Counted from the first letter of the stretch, positions 1-10,658 are shown. The stretch is DNA of 64,000 bases from Solenopsis invicta (GCF_016802725.1 NC_052668.1:5438501-5502500); one strand, 5' to 3'. Program-made: numbers and translations. Notes: generated by a model not told the origin, from the letters alone.

Positions 1-38
1 TGGGATTCGCGGTACGACAATCTTGATAAAAAAATAAA

Positions 39-1236
39 ATGACTGATATTCTAAATATCGGAGACGAGCCAATCTTTGATGATCGAATTGTCAGATTGAG
101 ACCCATGCTTATTCGCCGCAAACACAACGTACGGGCACAGCGAGATAAGAATACCCATACAGCAACAAGATTTGTATACATTTTTGTACGGCTTTCTATA
201 TGTCGAAGGGAGGCTGACAAAAAAGAAGAAACCTGAGAAGGTCGGCGGTGACGTGGTTTTGGAAAATAATTGTGTTGCGTTTATGTTTGACGAGATAAGA
301 TATGAACTTGGCGGTGTCGAGATTGATTGTAATAGAAACGTGGGCATAACTAGCTCACTCAAAAACTATGTAACGTTGTCATCCGACAAAAGCGTGATTT
401 TGCGAAATGCCGGTTGGGAAGAACAGTTGACTACCGCTGATGGCTACTTCAACTTTTGCATTCCGCTCTACGTGCTGTTGAGATTCTGCGAGGATTACCG
501 TCGAGTAGTGATCAACGCTCGTCACGAATTGATCTTAATACGAGCGCGCAATGATAATAATTGCCTGAAGGGCAATTCAGCGGTAGAGCCTGTGATAGAA
601 TTGTTTAAGATTCAGTGGCAAATGCCGCACGTAATACTGAATGAAGTAAATAAACTTTCGATGCTGCGCACATTGGAGAGCGGACGATACCTCAGCATGG
701 CTTTTCGCTCGTGAGATCTTTACGAGTATCCGTTTGTGCAACGTACGACCAAGCATTCGTGGGCTATCAAGACCGCTACTCAACTCGAGAAGCCACGATA
801 CGTCATCTTTGCTCTGCAAACCAGTCGAAAAAACGTCATGTCCGAGGACACGAGCCAATTCGACCATTGCAATTTAATCAACGTGAAACTGTACTTGAAC
901 TCTGAAAGTTATCTTTATGAAGATATGAATTTAGATATTAGTAAAAACAGATGGGCTATTCTGTACGACATGTATGCACGTTTCTGCAAAGCTTACCTCG
1001 GATACGAGTATCTCGAGCCGAATCTCACAGTCACAAACTTTATACGTCACGGTCCTTTCATAATAATAGATTGTAGTCGGCAAGTTGAATCAATCAAGAG
1101 AGCAACCGTTGACGTGCGATTGGAATTTGAGACAAAGGATAACGTACCAGAAAATACTAGTGCCTATTGCTTGATAATACACGATCGCGTAATTCAGTAC
1201 AACCCGTTGACAAACACTGTGCGCAAAATCACTTAA
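39..1236 (+). pseudogene. Double-jelly-roll (capsid-like) gene, decayed
   Basis: The product resembles the 'double jelly roll-like domain' proteins that are multicopy in ant genomes and are thought to derive from capsids of integrated DNA viruses or Polinton-like elements. The start at 39 matches the family's usual beginning. The frame changes near 115, so the region from about 117 onward reads in another frame. That frame stays open to 714, meets TGA at 712-714 where a Trp codon is expected, and continues in the same frame to a stop at 1236. Conserved stretches are near 300-330 (FDEIRYELGGVEID), 655-710 (LSMLRTLESGRYLSMAFRS) and 800-830 (EKPRYVIFALQT). Total length, about 400 aa, fits the family. 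No signal peptide or membrane segment is seen. The frameshift plus stop make this a pseudogene unless the TGA is read through. Family assignment is from memory; the capsid role is inference. Confidence 0.72.
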
Positions 1237-1284
1237 TTCCACGCATATGACAAACATTATGCGCAAAATCACCTAATTCTGAGC

Positions 1285-1308
1285 ATATATATATATATAT
1301 ATATATTA
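1285..1308. repeat. AT dinucleotide microsatellite
   Basis: An (AT)n run lies between the capsid-like pseudogene and the partner ORF. A short direct repeat (gcgcaaaatcac, near 1220 and 1260) flanks it on the left. Confidence 0.9.
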
Positions 1309-1322
1309 TACGATACATCGAC

Positions 1323-1856
1323 GTGGACCACAGTCTTCGTTTCGACCGCGACATATCCGTGCCGACGTTCGTGGATCTGCAAGGTTTCCCCCTTGGACGA
1401 TTATGTAGCTTCATCGTAAAAGAATTTGCTGCTCTTAGAGGGGGAAACGTTCTTGCGCATTATATCTTTGACAGCCCCCAGCCATGGGATTGGCTGATGA
1501 AATCCGAAAGATCTTGCGCCTCCTGGCTCACTGCTATGCATCATTGGCTAAGATGGGACACTGACGGGGTGGTTTCGTACCGGAAAGAGAGACAAGTGAT
1601 TACAACTGCAGTATTGGGTACTGAAAATTTTGACAACAAGGAGATTGTATACGTCAAAGGGCATGAGAAACAAGAATGGCTGAGAGAATTGATTCTGGAC
1701 AGTCGGCGAGAATACGCATACATCGAGAGCCTGGATGTAGATTACGAAGACGTGGATAATCTGAATAATGTAGATGATGCTAATACTTTTCAAAGTGGGC
1801 AACAACGTACGAATAAACATTGTGCTTTACAAAATGTATTTAAACTTTTCAATTAG
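1323..1856 (+). CDS. Conserved partner of the capsid-like gene, unknown function
   Basis: This reading frame of about 177 codons lies 87 bp downstream of the capsid-like pseudogene on the same strand. I recognise it as a conserved protein of ant genomes, with FVDLQGF near its start, a WL..MHHWLRW segment, IVYVKGHEKQEWL, and a C-terminal ending CALQNVFKLFN. The FVDLQGF plus VKGxExxWL pattern loosely recalls the acidic motifs of an RNase H-like or DEDD exonuclease fold, but this is only a resemblance. The frame opens at GTG and has no convincing ATG near its start, so the N-terminus may be damaged or spliced. An AATAAA at 1873-1878 follows the stop closely and could be its polyadenylation signal. 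The pairing suggests both genes came in with one virus-like element. Confidence 0.55.
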   Translation: MDHSLRFDRDISVPTFVDLQGFPLGRLCSFIVKEFAALRGGNVLAHYIFDSPQPWDWLMKSERSCASWLTAMHHWLRWDTDGVVSYRKERQVITTAVLGTENFDNKEIVYVKGHEKQEWLRELILDSRREYAYIESLDVDYEDVDNLNNVDDANTFQSGQQRTNKHCALQNVFKLFN

Positions 1857-1872
1857 TGAACACAATTGCATA

Positions 1873-1878
1873 AATAAA
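1873..1878 (+). terminator. Candidate polyadenylation signal
   Basis: AATAAA starts 17 bp after the stop codon of the preceding ORF, a normal spacing for a compact insect or virus-derived gene. Confidence 0.4.
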
Positions 1879-2159
1879 CACACGTAATATACGAGATACG
1901 TTTTTTATTCCTTTCTCCTCCATTACATCTACGTTTCTCCAACGTTATTTCATGTTTCTCACGTTTACAAGGAGATGACACCAATTAGAAAATCGCTTTT
2001 CCAACGAGTCATAGTGCGTTCGATAGCTTACATGTAGGTAATAAAAACCCTAAAGGCGTTTGTGCCAATGGGCCTTCGTTTAGGAGAAATTACAAAACAA
2101 ATTAGGATTACGCAACTATGTCCCATGTAAAGAAGAACATTAGAATCATTTTTGAGTTA

Positions 2160-2240
2160 GCGGCGTAGCTCAGTCGACTAAGGCTCCCGTCCATACATTT
2201 TTGCGCCGGCGGCGTGCGTTCGAGTCCCGCCGACGACTGC
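2160..2240 (+). other. tRNA-like pol III promoter segment (left arm)
   Basis: The segment has an A-box-like tagctcagtcg at 2166-2176 and a B-box-like gttcgagtccc at 2218-2228, with a GC-rich middle. The overall spacing is that of a tRNA gene. The anticodon arm does not fold convincingly and the 3' part merges into a T-rich tract, so it is a tRNA-derived head rather than a working tRNA gene. Confidence 0.6.
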
Positions 2241-3190
2241 TTCGCTTTTTTTTTCAATTTCGGATATATAAAAGACACTACATTAATCATTATTTATTAT
2301 TTTAAATTTATTTTGTTTTTCTATGTAAAAATAAGGACATTTCGGGATGTTTGAACGCAATACGAAATAAAAAACAGTTTTAAAGTCATGAACTGATTAT
2401 ATTTTACATTATAATTTGAAATATACTATGACCTTATTAAAGCAGATAATTAGTTCTTTATTAATATATTTACCATGAAAATATTCGACCGCATCCGTCA
2501 AGTCTTCCTTCGAAATATCGCACTTTGCAAGAAATTGCACATATTCGACAGTTTCATCGGTAATAAATGTTGTCTGCATTTTTATTAATGTTTTGTACCA
2601 CGCTCTCTTTACAAATTCTACCACGAAACTGGTCAGACCATTACAACGTGTGAGAGTCCCTCTGTGAAAACCGTTAAAAAGGTCGAAAGGAGGAAGGGAC
2701 TCTACCTAAAGGTCCTTTCTTACAAGTAAACACTGACGAATATACCTGCTTGTCTTTTTGCGAGTCTCATCTTTTTATAATATTTCACACTTTTATTCTA
2801 CACATAAAAAATTCCACAACAAAAATAATAAACCAAAATATAATTTATAATTTATACCGCCAAGATGTACATCAATATGCGATGTTTATTTTTACATCAA
2901 TTTTCATCCACAACATTGCGAAGCGATGGAAACCTTTTATCGTATGTAAATAAATATATAATTATAAAAGAAAGTTTATATTGTACAAAATATTCTTGAC
3001 AAAATAACATATGTACATTGCATGAGAAATATAATCAGTTCATGACTTTAAAACTGTTTTTTATTTCGTATTGCATTCAAACATCCCGAAATGTCCTTAT
3101 TTTTACATAGAAAAACAAAATAAATTTTAAAAAATAAATAATGATTAATGTAGTGTCTTTTATGTAACCAAAATTGAAAAAAAAAAGCAA

Positions 3191-3273
3191 AGCAGTCGTC
3201 GGCGGGATTTGAACGCACGCCGCCCGCGCAAAAATGTATGGACGGGAGCCTTAGTCGACTCAGCTCCGCCGCT
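3191..3273 (-). other. tRNA-like pol III promoter segment (right arm)
   Basis: This is the inverted partner of the tRNA-like segment in the left arm. On the minus strand the A box is ctgagtcgact-like and the B box reads gttcaaatccc, with a few substitutions. The two heads would transcribe towards each other. Confidence 0.55.
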
Positions 3274-3465
3274 TACTCGAAAAAGATTCTAATGTTCTTC
3301 TTTACATGGGACATAGTTGTGTGACCCTAACTTTGTTTTGTAATTTCTCCTAAACGAAGGCCCAGTGGCACAAACGCCTTTAGGGTTTTTATTAGCTACA
3401 TGTAAGCTATCGAACGCACTATGACTCGTTGGAAAAGCGATTTTCTAATTGGCGTCATCTCCTTG

Positions 3466-4180
3466 TTAGTTTAACGTTTTTCATGTTTAGTTTAACGTTT
3501 CTCCAACGTTATTTCATATTTTTCACGTTTAGTTTAATGTTTTTCATGTTTAGTTTAACGTTTTTTTTTTCATGTTTCCCGTTTCATGTACATCATGTTT
3601 CATGTATGTTATTTTAACGTTCCTGTACAACGTTGCCAGACCGCAAAAACGTGTCGTGACACGTTCGAGCGATAACGATGATGATGAAATTGTTTGATAG
3701 AGAAAGGAAGTTTACCCCCATTCCTTTACAATTGCAGAAGTTTTAATCCTCCTACAAACGTCGCAAAGTTTTTCATGTTTTGTTTAACGTTTTTTCATGT
3801 TTTGTTTAACGTTATTTATACGTTTTCACGTTTAGTTTAACGTTTTTCACGTTTAGTTTAACGATTTTTCATGTTTAGTTTAACGTTTCTCCAACGTTAT
3901 TTCATGTTTTTTACGTTTAGTTTAACGTATTTCATGTTTCACGTTTCATGTACGTTATGTTTCATGTACGTCATGTTTCACGTTTCATGTACGTCATGTT
4001 TCATGTACGTCATGTTTCATGTACGTTATTTTAACGTTCCTGCACAACGTTGCCAGACCGCGAAAAAGTGTCGTGACACGTTCAAGCGATAACGATGATG
4101 AAATTGTTTGATAGAGGGGTGAAGTTTTCCCCCACTCTTTTACAATTGCCGAAAATTTAATCCTCCTACACACGTCGCAA
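3466..4180. repeat. Tandem array of AACGTTT/CATGTTT repeats with a 418-bp duplication
   Basis: Short units built from acgtttagtttaacgttt and catgtttcatgtacgt are repeated many times. On a larger scale a segment starting ttaacgttcctgyacaacg occurs at about 3612 and again at about 4030, each followed by about 150 bp of similar unique sequence, giving a period near 418 bp. The same unit precedes the foldback element (1920-1967), which therefore inserted into this array. Confidence 0.75.
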
Positions 4181-4251
4181 TTTACGATCAGTTTTGAATC
4201 AGTCGCTCATTCGAACGGTTCTGAGACAACGCATCTCTCTCGGTATAAACA

Positions 4252-4447
4252 ATGGCAAACTATTACATTCCGATCCACACTGAAGCGTGCGAGAGATCGT
4301 AAGTATACATTTAAATTACGTTTTCTACATTTATTGTACGTTTTACTCATCTCTCCGTTTTTTTTTTTCAGCACGTCTTCGAAATCGCGGTATACGTCGC
4401 GCATTTTCGGTAAAAGGTTCCCGCTAACCATAACATCCTACAAATGA
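4252..4447 (+). CDS. Small candidate spliced gene, about 40 aa
   Basis: An ATG at 4252 with A at -3 opens exon 1 (4252-4298). It is followed by a strong donor GTAAGT at 4299, a 73-bp intron with a long T-rich tract, and CAG at 4369-4371. Exon 2 (4372-4447) keeps the frame and stops at TGA. The predicted peptide begins MANYYIPIHTEACERS and is basic and Ser-rich. The splice signals and intron length are good for an insect, but the peptide is short and I do not recognise it. It could be the first exons of a longer gene or part of the virus-like element to the left. Confidence 0.3.
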
Positions 4448-4534
4448 ATTGATATTGCTATGATGGTGGGACCTGTTTCCTGCTTTGTGGAAATGTTGTT
4501 TAGCGATACGCGAGGCAATCGGATCGTTCTACCT

Positions 4535-4540
4535 TATAAA
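4535..4540 (+). promoter_or_regulatory. TATA box candidate
   Basis: TATAAA lies about 150 bp upstream of the next small ORF. A start of transcription about 30 bp downstream would leave an untranslated leader with a CAT trinucleotide run near 4602. Confidence 0.35.
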
Positions 4541-4759
4541 ACATAGAAAGCTCTGATCGAGAGACGTGTAGATATTGAGTAACTCGCCCAGTCAACAGAG
4601 GCATCATCATCATCATCGTCAACGTTTCATGAACTTTACGTGTAACTCGTAAAACTGCGCGATTAAAATATTGTTAAATTATAGTTGCGCGATGCTTGTA
4701 TTTACCTAAAACCTGCAACTGTGCTATTTATATTCAACCTGGAACATTGTGTCGAGTAC

Positions 4760-4966
4760 ATGTATTGTACGCTACATCAAAACACGATTACTGCCACTGA
4801 AAAATATAAATATTTAATAAATTTATTGCGCTTGAACTATATCATGAATAAACGCGAAGCGATACGTATGTTGCACAGATCTTACGATACAAATTCACAA
4901 ATCGAGTGCGAATTAATAGCTTACATTATTAATACTATTGTGAACGAAGCATTACATGAACAATAA
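4760..4966 (+). CDS. Small ORF of 68 aa, unknown
   Basis: The frame is open from 4685, but its first ATG is at 4760. The predicted protein is Tyr/Leu/Ile-rich with a helical look (KYLINLLRLNYIMNKREAI) and no recognised domain. The stop codon TAA overlaps an AATAAA at 4961, a compact arrangement that supports a real 3' end. A TATA box candidate lies upstream. I do not recognise the family. Confidence 0.3.
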   Translation: MYCTLHQNTITATEKYKYLINLLRLNYIMNKREAIRMLHRSYDTNSQIECELIAYIINTIVNEALHEQ

Positions 4967-5079
4967 AAAGGATTCTAAAAAGCTCTTTAAAATGTATTTG
5001 AAAATCTATCCTTATCCATCGTTTCCTATTTTCTTAGTAAATAATGCGCGAGATAGTAGACATTAAGGAAGCGCGCGAA

Positions 5080-5340
5080 AGAAACAAACGGGTGGGTGGG
5101 GAGAATGAACGCGCAAGCACGCGCTTGACCGTGTACGGGAAAATCGAGCGAGCGAGCGAAGACGGGAGAGAGCATGCCTGAGCGCCAGCGGGTGGCAGCG
5201 GCGGTGGGTGGTAAGTGCCAGCGGCGGGTGGCGAATCGCGCCAGCGGACCCCGCGTTTGATCGCGCGCATCGCCTCCACGCACCCGGCGGCGGCGGCGGC
5301 GGTGGGCCCCGCGGAAATAGCCGCGCACACCCTACAAAAT
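5080..5340. other. GC-rich, CpG-rich patch
   Basis: A short GC-rich island with GAGC and GGCGGC repeats breaks the AT-rich background. Open frames on both strands here (for example 5026-5328) are Arg/Ala-rich by composition and show no motif. It may be a promoter region, but no start site can be assigned. Confidence 0.35.
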
Positions 5341-5504
5341 ATTCACCATCATATCGCTTATCCCCCCCGTGATGACAGACATTTCCGATTTCAAAAGTAC
5401 AGTCATACCCACATCCTCGCGGTGTGATTTATTATGTCTATGTAAACAGAGAGACAAGTACATGGTTCATGTTTACATTAAATAATCAGTTGCCTCCACG
5501 CGGC

Positions 5505-5945
5505 ACATTTCAAACGTGTCGGTCAAGAACATGATCCTCGAATAGTTATCTGTTAATTTAAACATCGATTACGCAGAACTACCGGTTAGGTTCATACACG
5601 TGTCCCCAATTAAACCCCCCCTCGCCCCGTCCCGATTTGATCCACCCGCGTGACATAGTCTCCGGTTAGACTCCTCCGTGAGACCCGAAAAATCCCCCCT
5701 CACCACCCCCCTCACCCGGCACGCGGTACATTTCAAAGGTGTCAAATTTATTTAAACATCGGTCAAGAACATGGTCCTCGCGTTATCACTGTTTGTTTAA
5801 ACATTGATTACGCAGAAATACCGGTTAGGTTTACACGCGTGTTCCCGTTTTAATCCCCCACCCCCCCCCCGCCCGGTTTGGTCCACCCGCGTGACCTTAT
5901 CTCCGGTTAGGTCCCCCCGCGCAACCCGAAATATTCCCCCCTTTC
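5505..5945. repeat. Tandem duplication of about 240 bp, C-rich
   Basis: Two copies of a unit carrying ggtcaagaacatg-tcctcg, accggttaggtt and ccacccgcgtgac lie head to tail, at about 5520 and 5760. Each ends in runs of C. No coding potential is seen. Confidence 0.7.
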
Positions 5946-6164
5946 CCCGCATCCTCCTAAGATCCCCGTGTTAGAATCCGCTATTACATTCTACTGCTAA
6001 GATTAATTTTTGCCACAAAAATTTGAAATTTAACTTCTTATCTGTAGGTTTTTGAGGGAAGAGATAGCAATAAGAGAGTGAAAATCTCAGAAAAGAGGGT
6101 CAAAAAAAGGAAGAAAAAAAATAAGTACTGCCAGTAAATCACTACAAAAAAAGAAATAATGATT

Positions 6165-6526
6165 AAAAGAAAAATAGGGGGAGGGGGTGCAGGGGGAGAC
6201 CCTCCCCCTGCACCCCCTCCCCGTATTTTTTCTAACCTTACCTATCCCTATTTTTGTCGAAATTTGTAATAATGTTAGATTTTAAATTATGGGTTGAGTT
6301 AGAAAAAATTTTTGCATATGGTAAAGAAAATTTGTTTTTGCACTCCCTTACCCTATTTTTTCTAATTCAACTTAATTCCTAATTTTATTTTAATTTAATT
6401 TTAAATCTAATATTGCAACGTGGTCAATTGGACATTTTTAGTCAAATTACATCTAAAATAGGATTAGGTTAGGTTAGGTTAGATTAGAAAAAATACGGGA
6501 AATGGTTGCAGGGGGAAGGGCTTCGT
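6165..6526. repeat. Palindromic G/C-run repeat, small foldback
   Basis: A near-perfect palindrome at about 6177-6222 (gggggtgcagggggag and its complement) is followed by gtattttttctaacc. An inverted counterpart, ggttagattagaaaaaatac plus G-rich sequence, lies at about 6473-6520. The pieces form an AT-rich unit of about 330 bp with inverted ends. A third direct copy of the G-rich motif is at 9478-9515. It includes three TTAGG units at about 6463-6482. Confidence 0.55.
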
Positions 6527-7450
6527 CCCTCCCCAGCCCACGCTTTCTCTGTACTACATGTAAATATTTGAGTTTTTCAAAGTTTTTTTACCAATTTTAG
6601 TTTTATACACATATTTTATTCATCAATATTATTACTAAGTGGATACATATCTTTCATAAGGCACTCGATGTTTTGTCTAATAACACTTTTTTTACACAAT
6701 AAGATATTAAATTGTCGTTATTATTGGTTATACGCAAAAACTCGTGGAGTCGCGTTCAGCGTATCCGACTACAACTAAACACAAATAATATTGTAGCAAT
6801 AAATATGAAACGGACCATCGACGTTCCACACGGAATGAGGCTAATCTTACAAGTTATTAGTACTGTTCTGCACTGTGTGCGTGTGCGTCCAGGGCAAAAA
6901 CGCGAGATCGGATAGACGTTTATTAGACGTCTATTCGACTGTCTAAGGTAAGTCTAAAGACGGATCTAAATAGATGTAAAAATGTTATCTTTTAGACCTC
7001 TATTATACAGGTTTAATAGACATGTCTACAAAATGTGCAATAGACAGGACTAATAGACATGTCTAATACTTCGGTAGAACACGGAATCATAATAAGATCA
7101 TGATGACATCAAGTATAAGTTATTTTGGGAAAAATTATTATAACGTCATTTGATACATTTTTTATGATTTTTAAGTAATTTCTTAACTATCCCTGCCAAA
7201 AATGTACAATTAAAACCAATTTAAAAGAAAGTAATCCGAATAGAGCGGGATTTTTGCATCGAAAATACAGTATTAAGACCGATTAAAAATAAGATCGGTA
7301 CCCAGATAGATTTATTAAAACAAAATACATTAATGTAAACGTAATAAATGTTCAGTTTACAAAAAAATATTTCTTATTCTTTTTTTGTTAAAAAAATTAA
7401 AAAAAGATTAAATTTGAATTAAATATTTAATTTATGTACAAGATTAAATA
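6527..7450. other. AT-rich intergenic stretch, no gene seen
   Basis: There is no supportable ORF. Between 6905 and 7085 there is a cluster of tagacgtcta and tagacatgtcta palindromic motifs, which recur weakly near 9350-9430 and 18780-18905. Otherwise the region is AT-rich with no visible structure. Confidence 0.5.
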
Positions 7451-9200
7451 ACAATTGCGACCGCACTCACGAGCGTGGTGCAACTGCGTTAATTGCTCGT
7501 GACGCTAGTTAGGCAGCCACGGTAATCGCGAAGTCGCTCATATCAAAAGCGCAAAGTTAGTCGATACGATTGGGCGCCAGGCACGAGCGAGCGTGCCACT
7601 CTTAGATCGGAACGTGACCGATCTCTCGATTCATACCGGAAAAGGAAACGCGAAAATACTCTACTTCGTCACGGGCAATAACGGGCTCTTTTAACCGGTA
7701 GCTCAGCCACTGAATTGGCAGAGGGGTTGGTTCGCGACGGACGAGGAGACAGAGAAGAGCGAGGGAACTTAGAGACAACGCTTCAGTCCGATAGAAATGA
7801 ACAATATATTTCCGATAGATCACGCTACTCACAAGGTTCTGCGACGGTGTTTCGCGACCCGGACGCGAGCGGAAAATATCACGCGGTCGTCGGTACGAGC
7901 TCACCGAACGGAGAGAGGCACAATTCCATTCTGAGCGGCGGCAGACAAACACCGTGCACTCTCGTCACTCTACACACGCACTCTCAATTCACGCAAAATG
8001 ATGGCGATTCGGTACGAAGCAAGCGTTCGGAAGTACGCCGAACAAAACGGACATCGCCCGACAGAAACGCATACATACTACAGACGACATACAAGAATGC
8101 ATCACAATTAACGCGACTTGGCTGTGGTGTCGGCGACGCTCTCAATAAACGGAACCGAAAGGATCAAGACGCGACTTGGTCGGATGAGGCGCACGGCGGT
8201 TGAGCACGCGGACCGAACGCGAGCACTAGCGTGTTCCCGTTCCGGCGGAGGATTGTACGGCGAACGTGAACTCTAAAGACGACTCTCGCACGCGCGACTC
8301 ATCCGGCCGGCGAAATCGGTGGCTTTACACTAGTTCGTTCGTCTCACCACGACGCTGGCTGGGCCCGAACTCGTCCTCGTGCGGGAATGTGACTTGGCCT
8401 CGAAAGCGGCTCCCGTCGTCTCGGCTCCTAATATCGCACCGGTGACGATCCACAGCGAAGTGATCGATAGCGCGAGGAAATTCGGCAGGCGGCACGCAGG
8501 ATCTCTCGCCCCCACGCACGGGGGTTCGTCGCGTCGCGCTATTGGTTCCGTCTGATAACGCGGTCCTCGCGACCCTCTAATCAGGCTGTCGCGCCGCGGC
8601 GCGCAATTCGAGGTAGGTCGGTGTCTTCGGGCAGCTTGCGACTCTTCCCGTGGTTTCCCCGAGGCCGGACGGTTATCCCTACGGACTCTTCGACGTCCGG
8701 TGCCCCCGCGCTCGGGACCACGTACGGAACTTTCCCTCGCAGCTCCTCGTTCGGAGTCTCCTACGCGATGATCTGCGCGGAGTGTCGAGATCTCCTACGC
8801 CGGACCTTTCCTCTTTGCGTCCTGCAATTTCAGCGGCTTTACTGTTGCGTACAGGCGCGACGGTAAGAGGTAACATAATTAAATGAAGAGAGATCACCTG
8901 TCGTGCGCGCTACTGCGATCCTGCGCACGGTCCGGAAGGTCTCCAGTGGCGGCAGCCTCCTCCTTCTTCTAGTCTGCTCGTCGGGTGAGATCTTGTCGAT
9001 ACAAAAAAAAGGAATATGCGCTAGCCGCCGATCCGCCAAACGTCGCTAAAATTAACGGACGGACACACGCACACAAAACAAAAACGCGGAATTATAAGCG
9101 CACTCGCCGACACGTCCGTCTCCGAGCCGAGAGGACGTAAAGCCGCAGCGTGCGCTCCTCGCTCGGATCTTACGATCCCTGTGACGGACAGCCAAACGGG
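7450..9200. other. GC-rich, CpG-dense stretch without a recognised gene
   Basis: This stretch is clearly richer in G+C and CpG than its surroundings. Frames such as 7715-8203 (plus) and 8325-8519 (minus) are Arg/Ser/Thr-rich and overlap on both strands, as expected from composition. A ttgggcgccagg near 7570 resembles a primer-binding site and ggtaagag at 8863 a splice donor, but nothing joins them into a gene. It could be a promoter and first exon of a host gene or a degraded LTR element; the sequence does not decide. Confidence 0.3.
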
Positions 9201-9477
9201 ATGTCACGTCACACAATACAAATTGTTACATATAAATATATAAAATTTTATGTGAAACAGCGTACCACACACATGTCATGTTTGAAAAGAACAAGAGCGA
9301 GTATTCGTCTCGAGGTTATAACAAGCAGTTTCTGAATATAAAGTTTTTTCATGTCTAATAACACAATAATACAAAATCTTATACTGTCTAAATTTAATAT
9401 TTCTAGATGTTATTTTAGACGTAGATGCCTCCGAGGTTTAATAGGTATCTATTTGATCTCGCGTTTCTGCCTAAGGT

Positions 9478-9580
9478 GTTAGAAAAAATACGGGGCCGGA
9501 GTGCAGGGGGAGTGGCGGAGCTCATCTCCCGCCCACACGTTCTCTGTACTACATTTTTATGTGTATATGCGTAGTTATTA
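9478..9580 (+). repeat. Second copy of the G-rich/TTAGAAAAAATACGGG repeat
   Basis: This segment (ttagaaaaaatacgggg, a tgcagggggag block, then ttctctgtactacat) matches 6478-6560 in the same orientation. The two mark ends of an interspersed repeat family. Confidence 0.5.
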
Positions 9581-10087
9581 CTTTTAATTTTCGTAATCTT
9601 TTTATGATTATAACTTTTTAACGGAAAGCAAGCGAAGGTTAAAACTTGTTGGATGTTACTCACGGTCATGAACTTGACAACATATTTCAACGTCAAGGTC
9701 GTTAGAGCTGCCTCCCCTATTCGAAATATTTACCAAAAATTTTAAGGCATTAGGTTTTCAAGAGGGAGATAATAGATAGATAAATTTTTGAAGAATTTGT
9801 GACGATGCACCCTGTAACACACATCGTCCCGGCGAAGTCAGCCGGAAAGATCGCCGGGCCATAACCGGGGGCCGTGATCTGGGGGATACGCCGAATGCGT
9901 ATCCATTTTTAAGACTCAAAACACCGAAATACCGCCTGGCGGCAAGCACCACCAAAAGAGACGCGCCGAGCCATCGCATGTGCTGAGTCGGCGCGCACGC
10001 GCACTCGGAAGACACGCGGTCTTCCCTACCCCGACGACTCCGCCGCCAAGCGCCGAAAAGATAACGGAGGCGAGCGGAGTCGCTCGG

Positions 10088-10095
10088 TATAAATA
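10088..10095 (+). promoter_or_regulatory. LTR core promoter TATA box
   Basis: TATAAATA in the 5' LTR. The same element is at 16839-16846 in the 3' LTR and 40827-40834 in the solo LTR, so it is conserved across the three copies. Confidence 0.65.
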
Positions 10096-10624
10096 AGGCC
10101 GTCACGCCGAGAAACGACGACTCCGTCACCAGTCAGCTTTCCGAAAACGATCCGCTGCGTCTGTGACACTCCGCTCCCAAAGTCCAAAAATCGGTCGAAG
10201 AGTGCTTGACCGCGGCGAGAGGGTACTCCGCCTCTGACACCGATCCTTCCTGAGCCTACAGTTGTCCGACAGCCGAGACCCGCTTAGAACCAGGAGTCCT
10301 GGTCAACGAGCCGGTCCCCGGCTGTTCAGAGGCTACCCTCCTCACCTCGCGACACCCACTGTGACCGCCGTGTTCTCGGTCCCGGGTCAAGTTACTTGAC
10401 AGGGTGCCGCGCGTCCCGCCCGCCTGCGACGATCCCTCCGCGACCGCCATACCGCGCGGAAATTCGGCCCGCCCGCGATAATCGCGACACGACGGCTAGC
10501 TAGTACCGCAAGACCACACCTCCAGCGTCGCGAAACACGGCGGCCGTAGACCGCGCCCGCGCAAAACCGCGCCGGTATACCATTGTACGATCTAGCGTCG
10601 GAGCGCATCGATACCTGTACACAT

Positions 10625-10658
10625 ACACACGCGCGCGCGCGCGCGCGCACACACACAC

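Larger units (their letters stand above)
1968..3465. mobile_element. Foldback DNA element with TTA target duplication
   Basis: Two arms, 1968-2400 and 3031-3465, are near-perfect inverted repeats of about 433 bp around a 630-bp AT-rich spacer. The ends read CAAGGAGATGACRCCAATTA. Both flanks lie in the same tandem repeat (seen again at 3520-3535), so the empty site can be reconstructed: it reads cacgtttagtttaacg once one TTA is removed, giving a TTA duplication. A 3-bp TWA duplication is typical of PIF/Harbinger, but the ends are not classic for that superfamily, so the class is open. No transposase is present (the longest spacer ORF, 2750-2953, is not recognisable), so the element is non-autonomous. 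Confidence 0.8.

Noticed and set aside
6463..6482. Telomere-like TTAGG repeats
   Set aside because: Only about three units, inside an interspersed repeat; not evidence of a telomere or telomere fusion.
7567..7585. Primer-binding-site-like ttgggcgccagg
   Set aside because: No LTR end directly before it and no gag or pol after it.
7690..7740. tRNA-like motif (ggtagctcagccactgaattggc)
   Set aside because: The A-box part is fair but there is no proper B box or cloverleaf.
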